Shown here: positions 1 through 12,600 of the stretch, one piece after another | How the letters are laid out: each line of letters opens with the position of its first letter | How positions within the stretch are numbered: position 1 is the stretch's first letter | From: Paratinospora sagittata | Lineage: Eukaryota; Streptophyta; Magnoliopsida; Ranunculales; Menispermaceae | Reading direction: 5' to 3' | Assembly: GCA_035771175.1 (NCBI GenBank) | Contig: CM069598.1 | Location: forward strand, 11,496,668 to 11,560,667 | DNA length: 64,000 nt | Notes under the pieces: model-generated | Seen by the model: only the letters and a program-made list of their open reading frames with translations | Database searches by the model: none | What the model was told of the DNA's origin: nothing | Position numbers and translations under genes: made by a program

Positions 1-29
1 TCTTGTTTATTTGTTTTTCTTTGAATCAG

Positions 30-315
30 GTTCTAATAACAGAAAATCCAAAGTCGTTCTCTCATTTCATCACGAACGTCTGTGCCATCATTGGGGGTGT
101 TTTCACGGTTAGAAATCTCTCTATTGTTCTTTTTTATTATGTGGAAATCATACTTTTTCTTGTCCTTTTATTATGGTTGCTGGTTTTTCTTTTATTTCTG
201 ATTGCTGGTTCTAAAAGTTTATTCCTGTGAATTTCAGGTTGCCGGGATATTGGATTCCATACTACACCACACAGTGAGAATGATGAAAAAAATTGAACTA
301 GGCAAAAATTTTTGA
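30..315 (+). CDS. ERGIC3/Erv46-like ER-Golgi cargo receptor, C-terminal two exons (partial)
   Basis: The 3' end of a gene that begins before the window. Exon 30-107 follows an AG acceptor, and the intron is 108-237 (gttaga...ttcag). The last exon is 238-315 and ends in TGA. The encoded 51 residues contain FSHFITNVCAIIGGVFTV and then ILDSILHH and the end KKIELGKNF. This matches the C-terminal membrane helix and short cytosolic tail of ERGIC3/Erv46 proteins, which cycle between ER and Golgi with Erv41 as cargo receptors in COPII/COPI vesicles. That role is family knowledge. Only the last helix and tail are visible here; the lumenal domain lies upstream. The plant PDIL5-4-type fusion ends similarly, so the upstream part would decide between ERGIC3 proper and a PDI fusion. 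Confidence 0.8.
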
Positions 316-944
316 TAGGGTAGTACAAATATTATTGTAATGAGACCTTATTTTTTGTTACCGGAAATATGAAAAGAAAGAAAAATGAAGATCAATTGAA
401 GCTAATATACTTTGAAAACCAAAGTGTACACCTTTGGCAGAGTTAGAGATGTATAATCTTAAACTTTTTGCAAGTTCAAATCTGCTAAACAAAAAAGGGC
501 TTTGCAAGAGTCAGGAAATTCTGTCATGAAAACCCCTCTAGAAGCACCCTTCAAATGCTTTCATACACCATCCAGCTTTGTTATAGTACTTTAGCAACTG
601 AAAGATTTTACTGACCAGCCAACACAATTCTGTTCTTCAACTAGTATTAAAGATGATGGTTTACAGAAGACGATCAAAAGGAAGAAATTTGACAATTAAC
701 ACACCAAGGTATATCACTCTTGTTCTTTATTCTCAATTTCATGTATAAATCCAAGGGCACATCAATGTTTACAATATGCGATTGTCAAAGCTTATTCTCC
801 AATACTTACAAACAAATACCATGAAAAAAAATATATGCCCACCAAGGTGAAAGTAACGAAAGAAACAGAAACCATGAAAAAATTAAAATAAAGAAAATCC
901 CATTCAAGCAAACCTTTCAAGTGACTCGTAAGTAGTAATATTAA
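316..944. other. Convergent 3' flank between ERGIC3-like gene and ENODL gene
   Basis: No coding sequence is visible. The stretch is AT-rich and should hold the two convergent 3' UTRs and polyadenylation signals (for example aataaa near 888). Nothing else was recognised. Confidence 0.4.
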
Positions 945-2150
945 TTACAAGACCATGAGAAGAGAAGAACCAAAGAATGATCCGAGAACTCCAAAGAAGC
1001 TTAAAGGCAAGGAGGAAGCAGCATTACGAGATGATGGCATTGGAGATTCTTGTCCAACAGGAGCAGGAGCAGGAATGATCTCAATTGAACCTGAAGGAGG
1101 AGGAGATTCAAAGCTTGTGGAGTTAGTTTCTGTACTGGTTCTGTTTCTTCTATCTGCCATTACTATAGCAATCATCTTCTCATTTTTCTGGCAGTTATCT
1201 ATCTTCCCACTGATGAAGTAGTAAGACCCAGATTGATTAAACTTGAATGAAGTATTCCCGTCGTTGAAAACATCGAGCGGTGACGCTGTATTGCAGGTAT
1301 CATAGCTTTCCTTGTTTACATGAAGAACCGAGTCGTTTTCTGGTGGGTATACAAACACTGCACAAAGAAAGAAAGCAAAGAATAGTCTTCTTATTTTTGG
1401 TTTATAAGCAATGTTCAAACCTTTGTAGTAATTTATAGAAAAATTTAGAGTAATCTACACTACTTATAATAGAAATACTCAAAAAAACTCACAGTATGAC
1501 TATTTTTGTCAAATTCCTAAAATTTAAAATTAACTCTTTGAATTTATAGTTATTTTATTTATAAATTAGTTATGAGACTCATAAGGTATTTTTATATTCC
1601 CACTTCCTTCTTTTTCTCCTATTTTTTATGCTATGTTATATTCTATTTCTCTTTCCTACACTTTTGAATTCTAATGTTTTACTATTTTTTGCCATTTTTT
1701 CCATTTATAAGATATATATATATATATTAATTAGCAAAATAATAATAATAGTATTAATTATATCCTTTATAATTGGAAACTTTAAAGTCAAATAAAACTT
1801 TAAAATTTTAATTAATAATAAAAAAATAAAAACATATGCATGCCAAGTATTACTAAGTTCTTGCAAGATGCATTAGATAGTGCTACTAAGATGAATAGAA
1901 TGATCCGTAAATCAGATTGTGCATGTATATATATATATTGTCCTATATCCTGTTAACTAAAATGAAGTCTAAACTTACAGAGAGAATCACCAACTTGAAA
2001 CCTGTGGTTTTCTGCCCATAGATTGTAGGTGATGTTTGAATCAGAGGGCACACTCCATCCATTTGAGTTACCAACCCTGAATTCTGTTGCACTCACTCCT
2101 TGCATCAAAAATATTGAAAGAGCAAAGAGCACCAGCAAGCCCTTGGCCAT
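945..2150 (-). CDS. Early nodulin-like protein (phytocyanin family, GPI-anchored)
   Basis: Two exons: 2150-1979 and 1357-945, with intron 1978-1358 (GTAAGT...GTGCAG). The joined frame gives 194 residues. Residues 1-22 are a signal peptide, followed by a plastocyanin-like domain (TEFRVGNSNGWSVP, WAENHRFQVGDSL, NDSVLHVNKESYDTC, SGSYYFISG). Then comes a Ser/Pro-rich, arabinogalactan-like stretch (IIPAPAPVGQESPMP) and a hydrophobic C-terminus typical of a GPI signal. The copper ligands of true phytocyanins are absent: Asp replaces the first His, Ser the Cys of HYFIC, and Asn the last His. It therefore belongs to the non-copper ENODL group, plasma-membrane or wall-associated glycoproteins. The single intron at this position is usual for phytocyanins. 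The exact family member is not resolvable. Confidence 0.88.
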
Positions 2151-3817
2151 TCTGAGAAGATCAAAGATAAAAACTAATTAAGACGGGTATAATTTCATGC
2201 AAAAACTAAAGAAGGATTTTTAGAGCAGTTGAGAGAGTAGAGGGTGACATGAAGAGGATGATTGAAGAGGCTTTTGTAGGCTTCTCTACATGAGCTTTAA
2301 TGAACTGTGGCATTGAAGCTTTTTCTTCTTTTTGTTATTCTTCTCCATTCTTTTGCTTACCCTTCAGAACAAAGCATATAATTTGCACTTTATAATGCTG
2401 GGCGGCTATCTAAGTGGAACTTTTGAATCTATTTCCTATCTTTTCTCTAACTTATTATATGATTTTATACTTTGCTTGATCTTGTTAAGAATATTCATGC
2501 CTTGTCTCTTGGGGATAGATGTTAAATATTGAGAACAACTTCATGAAAAAAATAAATAAAAACATGCCCAAATTTCACCCATAAAGTTCCCCTGCACAAT
2601 TAATCTATATGCCTTTTAGTTTAGTTTATTCATGTCTCTTTTTTTTAAAGATTGAAGAGAACTATTATCTTTCCTATATGAAAAGGAGTAACGCTATATA
2701 TTGACATTCAATATGTAAGTGTACATTACCCACTTACTTTATTAAATTGCCTCGAATCATGTGTTGGTACATGATATGAGGCAATTCAATGGTATTTAAT
2801 GATAATGTACACTTTAAATGTATACTTTGGATGTTACTTTAGTATTTTTTTATGAAAAATATTTTATGTACATTAGGTGCTAACGTCATTTTCTGAACAC
2901 TCAATTTCCTTAAATGTTTTGGGAATGTACGTGTATTGCGTAACATTTCAACATCTAATGAAGGCTGGGTGCCAACGTTGGCAGCTAGCGTATCTTAGCA
3001 TTACTCTTCCTATATAATACTTGTTTCTTATATACGTACATTCCTACTTTGGAATTTGATAATTTGGCTGGATTAACCAACTTGGTTTGAATGAAGAAAG
3101 TGATGATTGAGGGATTGTACTTTTAGTGTCAAGTTCAAATGAAAGGCTTTTTTAAATGCTAAAGCTGTTTTGCCCCTTTCAAATTATGTTGGGTGTAGAA
3201 TTTTTGATAAAGCAAACTAAAAGATATGTACTCATCACACATTTTCTTTTGAAGGTTATGTATATACATTGTAGTAGATAGTACTAGGTTCGATACGTAC
3301 GTGAATTTTGTAGAGCTTCACAAAGTAGAATTTGTCCGCATTGGCTTCAAGAAAAAGCCAAAACATGTTTCTTTGGGGATCATAAGCTTGCCCCTTGAAG
3401 AAATATTATCTTTGTATTATGTTAGAAGTAGGATTGCAAAAAGATCCATTATTAATTCTTTTCAACACATAAACTTGAGCAGCAGATTAATTAGATAGTA
3501 GGTACGTAGTTACCCAAGTAGATTTACAGAAATAGAAATAAACTGATTTTTATTTGATTCATCTTTGCAGCTTTTGCTCCTCTAATATTAAACCAAAACT
3601 ATATATATATATCTTTTGTCTCTTCTCAATTGTTTAGTTATGGATGTGCCTTGCAATTTGTCAATAAGTTTGTTATATATAAGGTATGAGATGGAAATAT
3701 ATCTTTTAATTCATGCATGACACCATTCTAAAACTGCTTGATTAAATAAATCTTGAGATTTATTTAATTATATTTTCAAATTCTATGCAATTATCAACAA
3801 GATTTGAGACTTCAACA
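2151..3817. other. Upstream/intergenic region of ENODL gene
   Basis: Non-coding and AT-rich. It contains the promoter of the minus-strand ENODL gene just above 2150 and a palindromic MITE-like element (2687-2840, listed separately). Short open frames here look like chance. Nothing else was recognised. Confidence 0.4.
2687..2840. mobile_element. Small foldback MITE-like element
   Basis: About 154 bp that read as one long imperfect palindrome. The left arm begins GAGTAACGC and the right arm, read on the other strand, begins AAGTAACATCC. Both arms share GTGTACATTA and an inner pair ATTGCCTC...ATCATGT against ACATGAT...GAGGCAAT around a short loop near 2763-2770. No coding capacity. The structure fits a miniature inverted-repeat element. 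The superfamily is not determinable by eye, and no clear target-site duplication was found. Confidence 0.5.
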
Positions 3818-3830
3818 GTGCATATAACAT

Positions 3831-4046
3831 TTTTTTTTTGGGTCTTTGACCGTTAGTGTCCCCGCTAACCCTTTTGCTGGGACAAGACTAGTCTGGAGTA
3901 GGGAACGGAACATGAAATTGTGCAGTCCCTTCTCAGAGTTGGCGCATAGTCGTGGGCACGAACTCGTGCAGACTCGAAACAGAAACTCCGTCCCTCAACC
4001 ACAACCTATACCTCGTTCCACAACCAACGGGGCTACCTAACTTCGG
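3831..4046 (-). mobile_element. tRNA-derived SINE with target-site duplication
   Basis: A 216-bp insertion on the minus strand. It ends in a poly(A) tail, seen as nine T at 3831-3839 on the plus strand. It is flanked by a near-perfect duplication: gtgcatataacat at 3818-3830 and gtgcatataaacat at 4047-4060. Read on the minus strand it has an A-box-like TAGCCCCGTTGG near its 5' end and a B-box-like GTTTCGAGTCT about 55 bp later, the spacing of a tRNA-type pol III promoter. It is different from the Au-SINE copies elsewhere in the window. I do not recognise the family name. Short open frames inside it are not genes. Confidence 0.7.
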
Positions 4047-4421
4047 GTGCATATAAACATATTTATTTGTTGACAAGCAAGCCTCAATATGAAATAAAAT
4101 TATCATTGACATTACAATGAAGACTTGGAGCATCTATATATATATATGACCAAATTAATCAATGATTCTAAAACTGCTTGAAGCTTGCTTGTCACACAGC
4201 TTTAAATTCACATTGTCTCGAGTCAAGAGGATTGAAGTTATAATCAATGACCGATGAAGCCAAGAACTAAACAGAAATAAGGTTTTTAATTAATCATAAA
4301 AAATATAAACATTAATCAATTTAAGAATAAGTTTCTTCCATTGAGAAAAACTCTCAATTCCAATCCTTACAAACAATTGTTGTGACCCAAATAAAAAAAA
4401 AAAAAACAAAAAAACCAAGAA

Positions 4422-4985
4422 TCATATTTTGATCTTGGAGTGACAAATAGTACCGATCGTCTGAGTTTTAACAAAAACAGAGATATCACAAATGCTATGA
4501 GCAGTTGCATGGTGCTTAAAGATCTTAAACATCCTCACTCTACCACGCAAAGTTGTGGAAGATGTTAAATTCAATGTTCCCATCTCAAGCTCAAGAAGAA
4601 AATAAGGACTAGAGATTAATTTATCGCCGATAATATCCACAGTCGTGCTAATATTATGCTTCTTCCTTGCCGGCACCTCATCTTTTTCAATCGGAGCTTC
4701 TGCAATGAGCTCGCCATGGTAGTAAATATAAGCTGTAGAGTTCTCATACTTGAAGCTTCCGTAGTTCTGATTTCCAATGGTAACAATAAGCGAAACGGTC
4801 GCATCAAGAGATAACATAGGAATAAAACTAACGTTGAAGTGTGTGAGTGTAAGGTCATCTATGGAAACTAGGGGATCTTTAGGCTTGAAGACTGTGAAGA
4901 AAAGAACAATGAAAACAACTGCAATACTAACCAAAAGAACGAAAGTCACCCCACAACAGATTAAAAGGCATTTTCTTGATGACAT
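4422..4985 (-). CDS. LEA_2 / NDR1-HIN1-like membrane protein
   Basis: An intronless 187-residue protein. Residues 1-8 are a short cytosolic basic head (MSSRKC), about 8-33 form one strong membrane helix, then FKPKDP and a LEA_2 (WHy-type) beta-sandwich with several N-glycosylation sequons (NVS, NST, NLT). It ends ICDISVFVKTQTIGTICHSKIKI-like, with the final part being the typical conserved tail of this plant group. These proteins sit in the plasma membrane with the LEA_2 domain outside; NDR1/NHL relatives are linked to defence and abiotic stress. The start is the first Met before the helix. A SINE lies about 0.4 kb downstream of its 3' end. The specific function is not known from sequence. 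Confidence 0.82.
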   Translation of the reverse strand: MSSRKCLLICCGVTFVLLVSIAVVFIVLFFTVFKPKDPLVSIDDLTLTHFNVSFIPMLSLDATVSLIVTIGNQNYGSFKYENSTAYIYYHGELIAEAPIEKDEVPARKKHNISTTVDIIGDKLISSPYFLLELEMGTLNLTSSTTLRGRVRMFKIFKHHATAHSICDISVFVKTQTIGTICHSKIKI

Positions 4986-6100
4986 GATGATTTTGTAATT
5001 TTGTTGAATTAATATAAGATGATTTGAACATTAATATATAAGAGGAAATTGCTAAGAGAATTGGGTTGATGAACTTGGGAATTTGAGAGAAGATGATGTT
5101 AAATATCGTCGAGGATTTGGATTGAGCCCGGATAAAGATTTGAGGAAATTTGAAGAAACTGATATTAATATTAATAATTGCACTTTTTTTATTGGGCTGT
5201 TCTTGGGGAAACCGAGCCTGAGCAAGGCAGAAGTTGGAATAATGAAGTGGTTAAGAGGTTTGTATATATTATTGTCGTTGATTCATGTCTTTGATGTGGT
5301 ACTGTTTGTTTTGTTGGGCAGGACGGCAAAATTCTATAGCTTGACCACAAATGCTGCACTCTGAAAAATAAATAAATAATTCAATCTATAGTATTTGTTA
5401 TATTGGTTCATTATATACATCAATGAATTAATGAAAGACAAGGGTAGTCCCAATAACCAGGATCCTCCAGCTTTTTATTTCTAGATTTTGTCTTTCATAT
5501 ATCTATATTATTTATAATGTCAAAACATTTTAACTTGTGTGCGCCATTTTTTAAAAATTTCTCTAAATTACCTATGATTTTTTTTAAAAAATTTTACTAT
5601 TTATTAAATTTAACTATTGGGGGTAGTATAGTAATATACCACTAATAGTTCATCTGCTATTTTTGCAATAAACCCAAAATGCCTTTTTTCTTAATACAAA
5701 AATTTGACACATCTACAAGATATTAAATTAAAAAAATGTATTTTTAGAATTCTAGCAATATCTCCCTCATAAATTATAGGATTTACAATTATTTCTAAAC
5801 TATAGTAATATTTTTCTCATAAATTATAAGATTTACAGTGATCTTTCACTTTTATTCCACCACCTTCCTTAAATTATACTTAAAGGAACAAGGTGGGTTG
5901 GGCTTGTGAGTTTAGCCCAATATCAATGTGAAAAGTGTTTGGCAACTAAAATATTTCTTGCCGCCCACATATTTCCGAGTCTTGGGGCCCAATAGCTACG
6001 TCAAACGTGGCAACTGGGAAAACCGAGGGTAAGTTTCCCTAACCAACATCTGGGTAGTACAAGATCACCATATCCCATCTCAGACAAACTAACCAACGCC
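4986..6100. other. Intergenic region between divergent LEA_2 and TBC genes
   Basis: No convincing gene. An open frame at 5083-5364 has no recognisable domain and overlaps the expected LEA_2 promoter, so I leave it out. About 5750-5845 contains two imperfect copies of a roughly 50-bp AT-rich unit built around cataaattata(g/a)gattta. The rest is low-complexity AT-rich DNA. Confidence 0.4.
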
Positions 6101-6196
6101 GTACCTTTCAATCTAATATCTTAGTACACCTCTCATTTTCCCGCGAAAAACTCTCTCGGAGAAACGATCTTAACCGCCAACGGCACGACCACGAAT

Positions 6197-6225
6197 GGCC
6201 GTTAAAACGGACGCGTTTAACGGCC
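6197..6225. promoter_or_regulatory. GC-rich palindrome in promoter/5' leader of the TBC gene
   Basis: A perfect 10-bp inverted repeat, GGCCGTTAAA (6197-6206) and TTTAACGGCC (6216-6225), separated by 9 bp. An outer CACGAC (6184-6189) pairs with GTCGTG (6233-6238). It lies about 470 bp before the start codon, in the promoter or long 5' UTR. It could be a hairpin or a dyad protein-binding site; which one is not decidable here. Confidence 0.4.
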
Positions 6226-6685
6226 GTCACTTGTCGTGACTTGAGAAGTGGAAGACCCGCCCTCCGTCAGTGGTGAACAAATTCATTCAACCCCCTTTGA
6301 CTCAAGAACAGGAGAAAGAAAAAAGAGAAAATGAATAAATAAATAAAACTAACAATAAAAACAAGAGAAAAAGAATACAATAAGCAGAAGAGAAATAGAG
6401 AGGGACCTTCTTGTTTTTTTTTATCGATCGATCGATCTTCGAGTCTCTCACCAGCAACAGCCGATCTGGATCCCCTCGTTCGATCTCTCTGGACCTGTGT
6501 ACAACGCGTTCTTGATTCTTTCGAGTGTTTCCCGAGGGGATCCAGCTCGCGCGGTGCTGGTGAAGATTTCGATTTTTTTTCCTTTTTTTTTTGAGAATTT
6601 GTCCCTGTTTTTTGGAGATATTGGGGAAAGGATTTTTAGGGTTTTGTTGGTTTAATTATTGTGGGTGTTGTTTAGATTGGGGAAA

Positions 6686-9600
6686 ATGTGGAGGGACCCA
6701 GGAATTCCAACAGATTCTTTCTATGAAGTTCGGGCGGATTGCACCGATGTTCCCATGACTCGGTTTAAGATCAAGGTTTGATCTTCATGCACTTATGATT
6801 TATTTTTATTTTTTTTTTAATTGTTGCTCTTTTTTTTTTTGAAGATTATGAATTGTTTTATGGTTCATTAACTGAAAAAACGGATAGGTTTCTAATCGAA
6901 GGTGGCGCCTTTTTGGATTAATAGATATGGCTTGAGATATTGGTGATGCTAAGAATGGAAAGGATTAATCTTTGGGATTTTTATTTGGTCGAATTTCAAA
7001 GATTCAGAAAATGAGATAGAGCTATTCATAAGTTGTAATTATAGCTTTTATAAACCTGTTCTTTAAATCTTTAGGGTAGTTAGCTTGAATTCAACCTCCA
7101 TTATTGCTAATTATAGCAATGATTTGGTGATTCTATCTTCTGAGTTTACCGTGAACAATTAAGAAATCATTGTCGAACTCTCGCGTATTATGGGCCTTGC
7201 TATTCACTGTCCTTTTAAAAGAAGTATAATAATAATAACTAAAATAAAACCAAATTTGAAGATAAATGGTAGGTCATGACTGGAAGAATAGAGAGTTAGA
7301 GCTGATTCAAGTTTAAAATGGCAACTCTTTAACTGAAATGGATTTTCAAAAGACATTACGGTAGTTCCTTATAGAATGATGTTTAAAAAGTGCTACTTGT
7401 TTCCTCTGACATTAAAAATCTTCTATAAACACTATTGAGATCTTTCAAACAACTCATTTATTTTGAACTCTATCATGATATTTGGTTTTGGAACTGTTTA
7501 TTCAGGCAGGGAAAACACTAAGCGCTAGGAGATGGCAAGCTGCATTTAGTCCTGAAGGTCATCTTGATATTGCGAGTACACTTAGCAGAATTCAACGAGG
7601 GGTGAGACACCGTTCCTTCTCCATAAGTTTGGTGGTTGAATTAAATATGCATGCATCATGGGGAATGGTTTTGTTTTGTAGCATTATTTCTATGCTCACT
7701 GGAATATAATTTATAATTTCCGTTACTACTCATCCTTTAAACTGAATCACATAAGAGTGATTTTACATATTCATAGAAAAAATAAATAAAAAATTCTGTG
7801 CAAGACTGTAGTAGTCTAGGAAAAGATACATGAAATCTAGTGAAGAGTGCTTGTGTCTTCTCTCTCATCTAAGTCATTTATTATGTTAACACCTTCGCAA
7901 CTTGAACCGGTAAAGGCTACAAATTGAACGATTTGAAAGTATAAAAAATAATATTGATAGTGACATTATTGAAACTGCAAGCATCTAAAGGAAAATGCCT
8001 GGACAGAAGATAATCTCCTTAAAGTGTTCAATATCAAGTATGATTGATGTGTTGATAATTTAGAGAAGATCTTGACTGCAATATGTAGATGTGTACGTGT
8101 TTATATGTTTCCTGCTACTTTCTACACAACCAAATCCTGAGTTTTATCATTGATCTTTTTCAAGCAGATGTAATATTATCTAATTTCAATTGTTTGACAT
8201 TCCTAAATTTGATATTAGATTTTTAGTATTGTGAACTTGTTAAATGATAATTATTATTGACGCATAGTGAGGAAGAATATAATTGCATTGCCGAACATCA
8301 GCATTCATTTTTCGTAATTTTGTGATTTTTTACTTTTGCTGTAACAATAACTATTGCACATACATGTATAATAGTCAGTTATGAACATATGGTTGATCAC
8401 TATATTTGCACTTGTTATTTTCTTTGAGGATGTTAATATTAAAAATTTTGGTGAATTAGGGCGTCCATCCATCAATTAGAGGAGAAGTTTGGGAATTCTT
8501 ACTTGGTTGCTATGATCCTAAGAGCACCTTTGATGAACGAGAGCAGATACGCCAACGTAGGAGGTAATCCTTTTCCTCAACTTTAATCTAGGTTTTAGGA
8601 ATTTTAAGAACCATACTTCCTACTGTTCCTGGATGCTTTGCAATATCTGCATTTCATAACAATTTTTTTAAAACTTTTTTATTCCTATTATTAATAATAA
8701 CTACAATTATCCAATATGGTTTGAAAGTTACCTGAAATGAAGAGAAAGGAAGGAATATGAGGGCTACAGAGTTAGAGATCCTTTTTTCAGAATTGTATGC
8801 ATTTGGACTTGAAGGAGACAGCAGAAGCAAGCCTCTTCTCTGTGCATATGAGGAAATTGGATATTATCAATCTACGATATGGGCAACTTTATGAGCTGAT
8901 GGGATTGATCATGATGGGTTGGAATTCTAAACACAATGGTCATAACTCTGAACAATTGGACTGTTCTTTAGGCCATATTCTCTGTCCTCCGATTATCAAG
9001 AGGGATGTTTGATTTGATTACTAAAATTATTTCCTGCCATTGATTCGTGGCCTTGAGAGATTTTTAACTTCTGATCATGAATTCATTATATGGTGGTTTC
9101 TGTACCACATAGGTGGAAATATAGTTCTATCCTTTGCCTCTATGTGGTGATCAGATGCTATTTTTTCTGGACTTCTGTTTCACATGAACCTGGAGTAACT
9201 GGAAACATTTCTATTGCCTACTCCTAGAAAATGAGTTCATTATTATGCTTAATTTCTTATGTTTGAGATCTGAGTATGTTCAAGTAAAAACTCTTAAAAA
9301 AAATCTTAATTTGATAGTAAAGCTAGTAGAACAACATGATTCAGGGGCTAGGAGAAAAAAAGGGCAGCCCGGTGCACGAAGCTCTTGCCTATATGGGGTC
9401 CCAGGGAAGGATTGGACCACATTTGGGTCTATTGTATGCAGCCTTACCTTGCTTCAAAAGAAGTTGTAGCTAGCTGAAATTGTAGATTTATAATTTTTTA
9501 AGCTAGCATTCTTTCAGTATTTTCTTATCAGACTGACTCAACATGGAGTTTCAATTGATGCTATTCCAAAAATTTCTAGTATCAAGCCTTTTTCCATTAT

Positions 9601-12600
9601 ATTTGTGGCTGTTGAAAAAAAAAAACAAAAAAAAAAAAAAACAAAGGCAGACAAAACAAAACTGTTCTGAAAATGAAAACCCTTTGGACTCTAGTATCTA
9701 AGTTCTTTTATTTCAAAAGCAATGGAAGTCCTCATGAACACTATTTTTCTAGGTAGTATAAAGTGAGAAATTGCATGGGAGTAAAATTGGGATATAACTT
9801 GTTAGGTATAAGAGAAACAGGTAAAGTGGCTTTTACTTTGTTCATGGTTCTTCATGAGTCCATCCCAAATCTAAAAGTCTTTGTATTTGATGATGCTGCG
9901 CTTATTAGCTTTCAAATGCAGTAAACTGTACATTTTTCGAGAATAATGACTTTGTTTCTCTTTGTATTTGATGATGCTTTCTTACTTAAGCTCTGACATT
10001 ACCAACCATGGAGTTAAAATTATTGTTTCCTTTGTTGAAGCTAGAATGCTGTTTCATTATTTTGTATGTGACGCTTCGAAGAAAATTGTCTAATATATGT
10101 ATTTTGTTCATTTTTATATGCAATTCAGATTGCACTATGCTAGGTGGAAAGAGGAATGTAGGGAGATGGATTCCGTTGTTGGTAGTGGTAGGATTATCAC
10201 AGCCCCCTTAATAACGGAGGACGGTGAACCTATTCAAGATCCTTTGGTACTTTTAGAAGCAAATCCAGACAGAGGACTGGCTACATCAAAGGAAAATGAT
10301 CGTGCTGAAACTGGAAATGTGTCACATGAAAATGGTCATGCTGGAAGTGGAGACAAATTAAATGAAAACGGTGATGCTGCCACTGGAAACAAGTCAAATG
10401 AAAATGCATCAATTACTTCTAATAGTTCAGAAAAGGTGAAGAATCATGCTCCTCTTGATAAGAAAGTAATCCAGTGGAAGCTTACCTTACATCAAATAGG
10501 TAGGCTTTTTTTCCACTTACGGTAGTGTTTGCTACTATAAATAAGATATTTTCTTCTTTTTTCAGAGTTTGGCATATACAGAAATTTATCTCTTGGCTAC
10601 TTCTCTTCAGAATTGTGTGCTACCTGATTCACCATAACACATAAAATACTTCAATTATGATTTAAACATGAGCACTAAAAGTTGCAAATCTTTCATTCTA
10701 CGGGTGTGGCTGCTGGTCAAGTAGAAGTTACTGGATGATTTCATTGCAAACTTGTAGTATTGCAATTTCCTTTTTTATTTAGCTATTCTGTAAAACTAAA
10801 ATGCTGCCTCTGATTTATTTCAAAAAACAAATGCATATATTGGAGCATTGAGATTGTTATAAATTGGGATGAGTTTTGATATTAACATGAAATGGAGTCA
10901 AACATTCAGCAGCTAATGTTCTTGACATGTATTATAGGATCTAGAAAAATACCTTACAGAATGGATTGTGATCCAAAAATGAAACAAGGGTATTGCTACA
11001 CTCATGATAATATTGTCTGGCGCCCAGCAGGAGTTCTCTTGGATTGGGGCAAAACCAACGAACCAAACTGAATCAACCTCTTTGATTTGGTTTTTCCAAA
11101 GTTGAGTTTGGTTTGCAATTTATTTCTATTTTACTCCCATTCAAATCAAACCTAACCGAATTGAGGGAGAAAAAAAAAAAAAAAACTGAGTTATATAATT
11201 GTTTAATTATTTGATCAAATTTATATATGTTAACAAGCCTAATAATGCTATAATAACCCGAATAACTATTGAGTTATACCAAACTAAATTAAACCAATTT
11301 AAAGTAAATGATTCAAGCTAGTCAACCCAAACCGAACCAAAATTGATTTTACTCGGTTCAGTTTGATTTTATTGTAAAGATCAGTTTATTTCAGTTTGTA
11401 GAACCAATTGCTTTTGTTTTGGGCCTTTTAGCTTAGGTTCCATCTTGAAATCGAATTGTAAACACCCAGTGCCCTGGTTATTCCAAGGTGATTTGCCTTT
11501 TGAGGCGATGCCTAAAATTGCCTAGCTGATAAAAATTAAATGTATAATGTATGTTTAAAATATGTCTACATGTTTTGTACTTATTTTAAGGTTTTGAAAC
11601 TAAGTATTTGAGTATTTGAGTATTTTTTGTATTTCTTTTAAGTTGAGAGTTGATACATTTGACTGTGTCTACAGTCTACCAAAATGGGCCAATCAAAAAT
11701 TAGTCAATGGGCAGATTTATCTAATTTATCTCTACTTGAGATACCTATGTGACTATGGCTACCCCTTTTCTGGATTGAATTATGGTTTTCTTCTGAATGA
11801 TGTTGCTGTTGGTTCATTTTTTACATTATTGCTTCTTTGTCAAGAAATTGTAATTTACTACTTCAGTACTAAATTTAATTTTTTCAGTAAGCTAGTGACA
11901 CCTTTGATAGAATAGTACATCTCAAATTATTTATCTAGCATACTCGCCATAACCTTTGCATCTACTGTTTATTATGCTAGGGCTCGATGTGGTTCGAACT
12001 GATAGGACATTAGTATTTTATGAGAAGCAGGAGCATTTATCAAAGCTTTGGGATATTCTAGCAGTTTATGCCTGGATAGACAAGGATGTTGGCTACTGTC
12101 AAGGTTGGTAATTGATATTTGAACCTTCTTTTGTTGCAAATTTTTAATGTTCCTGGCTACGATCATTGCTTACTTGGTTTTCTATGAAACTGTTCTTCGT
12201 TCAGAGAATTTCTGACGACTTTGATCCATTCTTACTTGGTTTAGATTGGTATTTGAATTTCTTTTGCTGCCAATTTTTGATGGTCATGGTTAGTCTCCAT
12301 TGCGCACTTGGTTTTCTATTAAACTGTCTGCTTCTTCCAGAGAATTTCTTATCACTTCGATCCATTCTTCCTTAATTCTAGATCACTGCATGATAACTAC
12401 CCTAGAAAAATGAACTCAAAAAAGAATCATGATTAGTGGAAGAAAAGCATGAAGCTTTAAGAAAAACAGTAGAAATCTGTTGGATCCACAATGTATTTAA
12501 CATTTACAGGACCCTGCCATGAGCTGAACAGCCTGAAAAATGTCCCATACTTCTCGTCCAAAAAGACTATTTTGTAAGTTGTATTTCTGACTAAATTGTT

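Noticed and set aside
5083..5364. 93-codon open frame between LEA_2 and TBC genes
   Set aside because: No recognisable domain, hydrophobic low-complexity tail, and it lies where the LEA_2 promoter should be.
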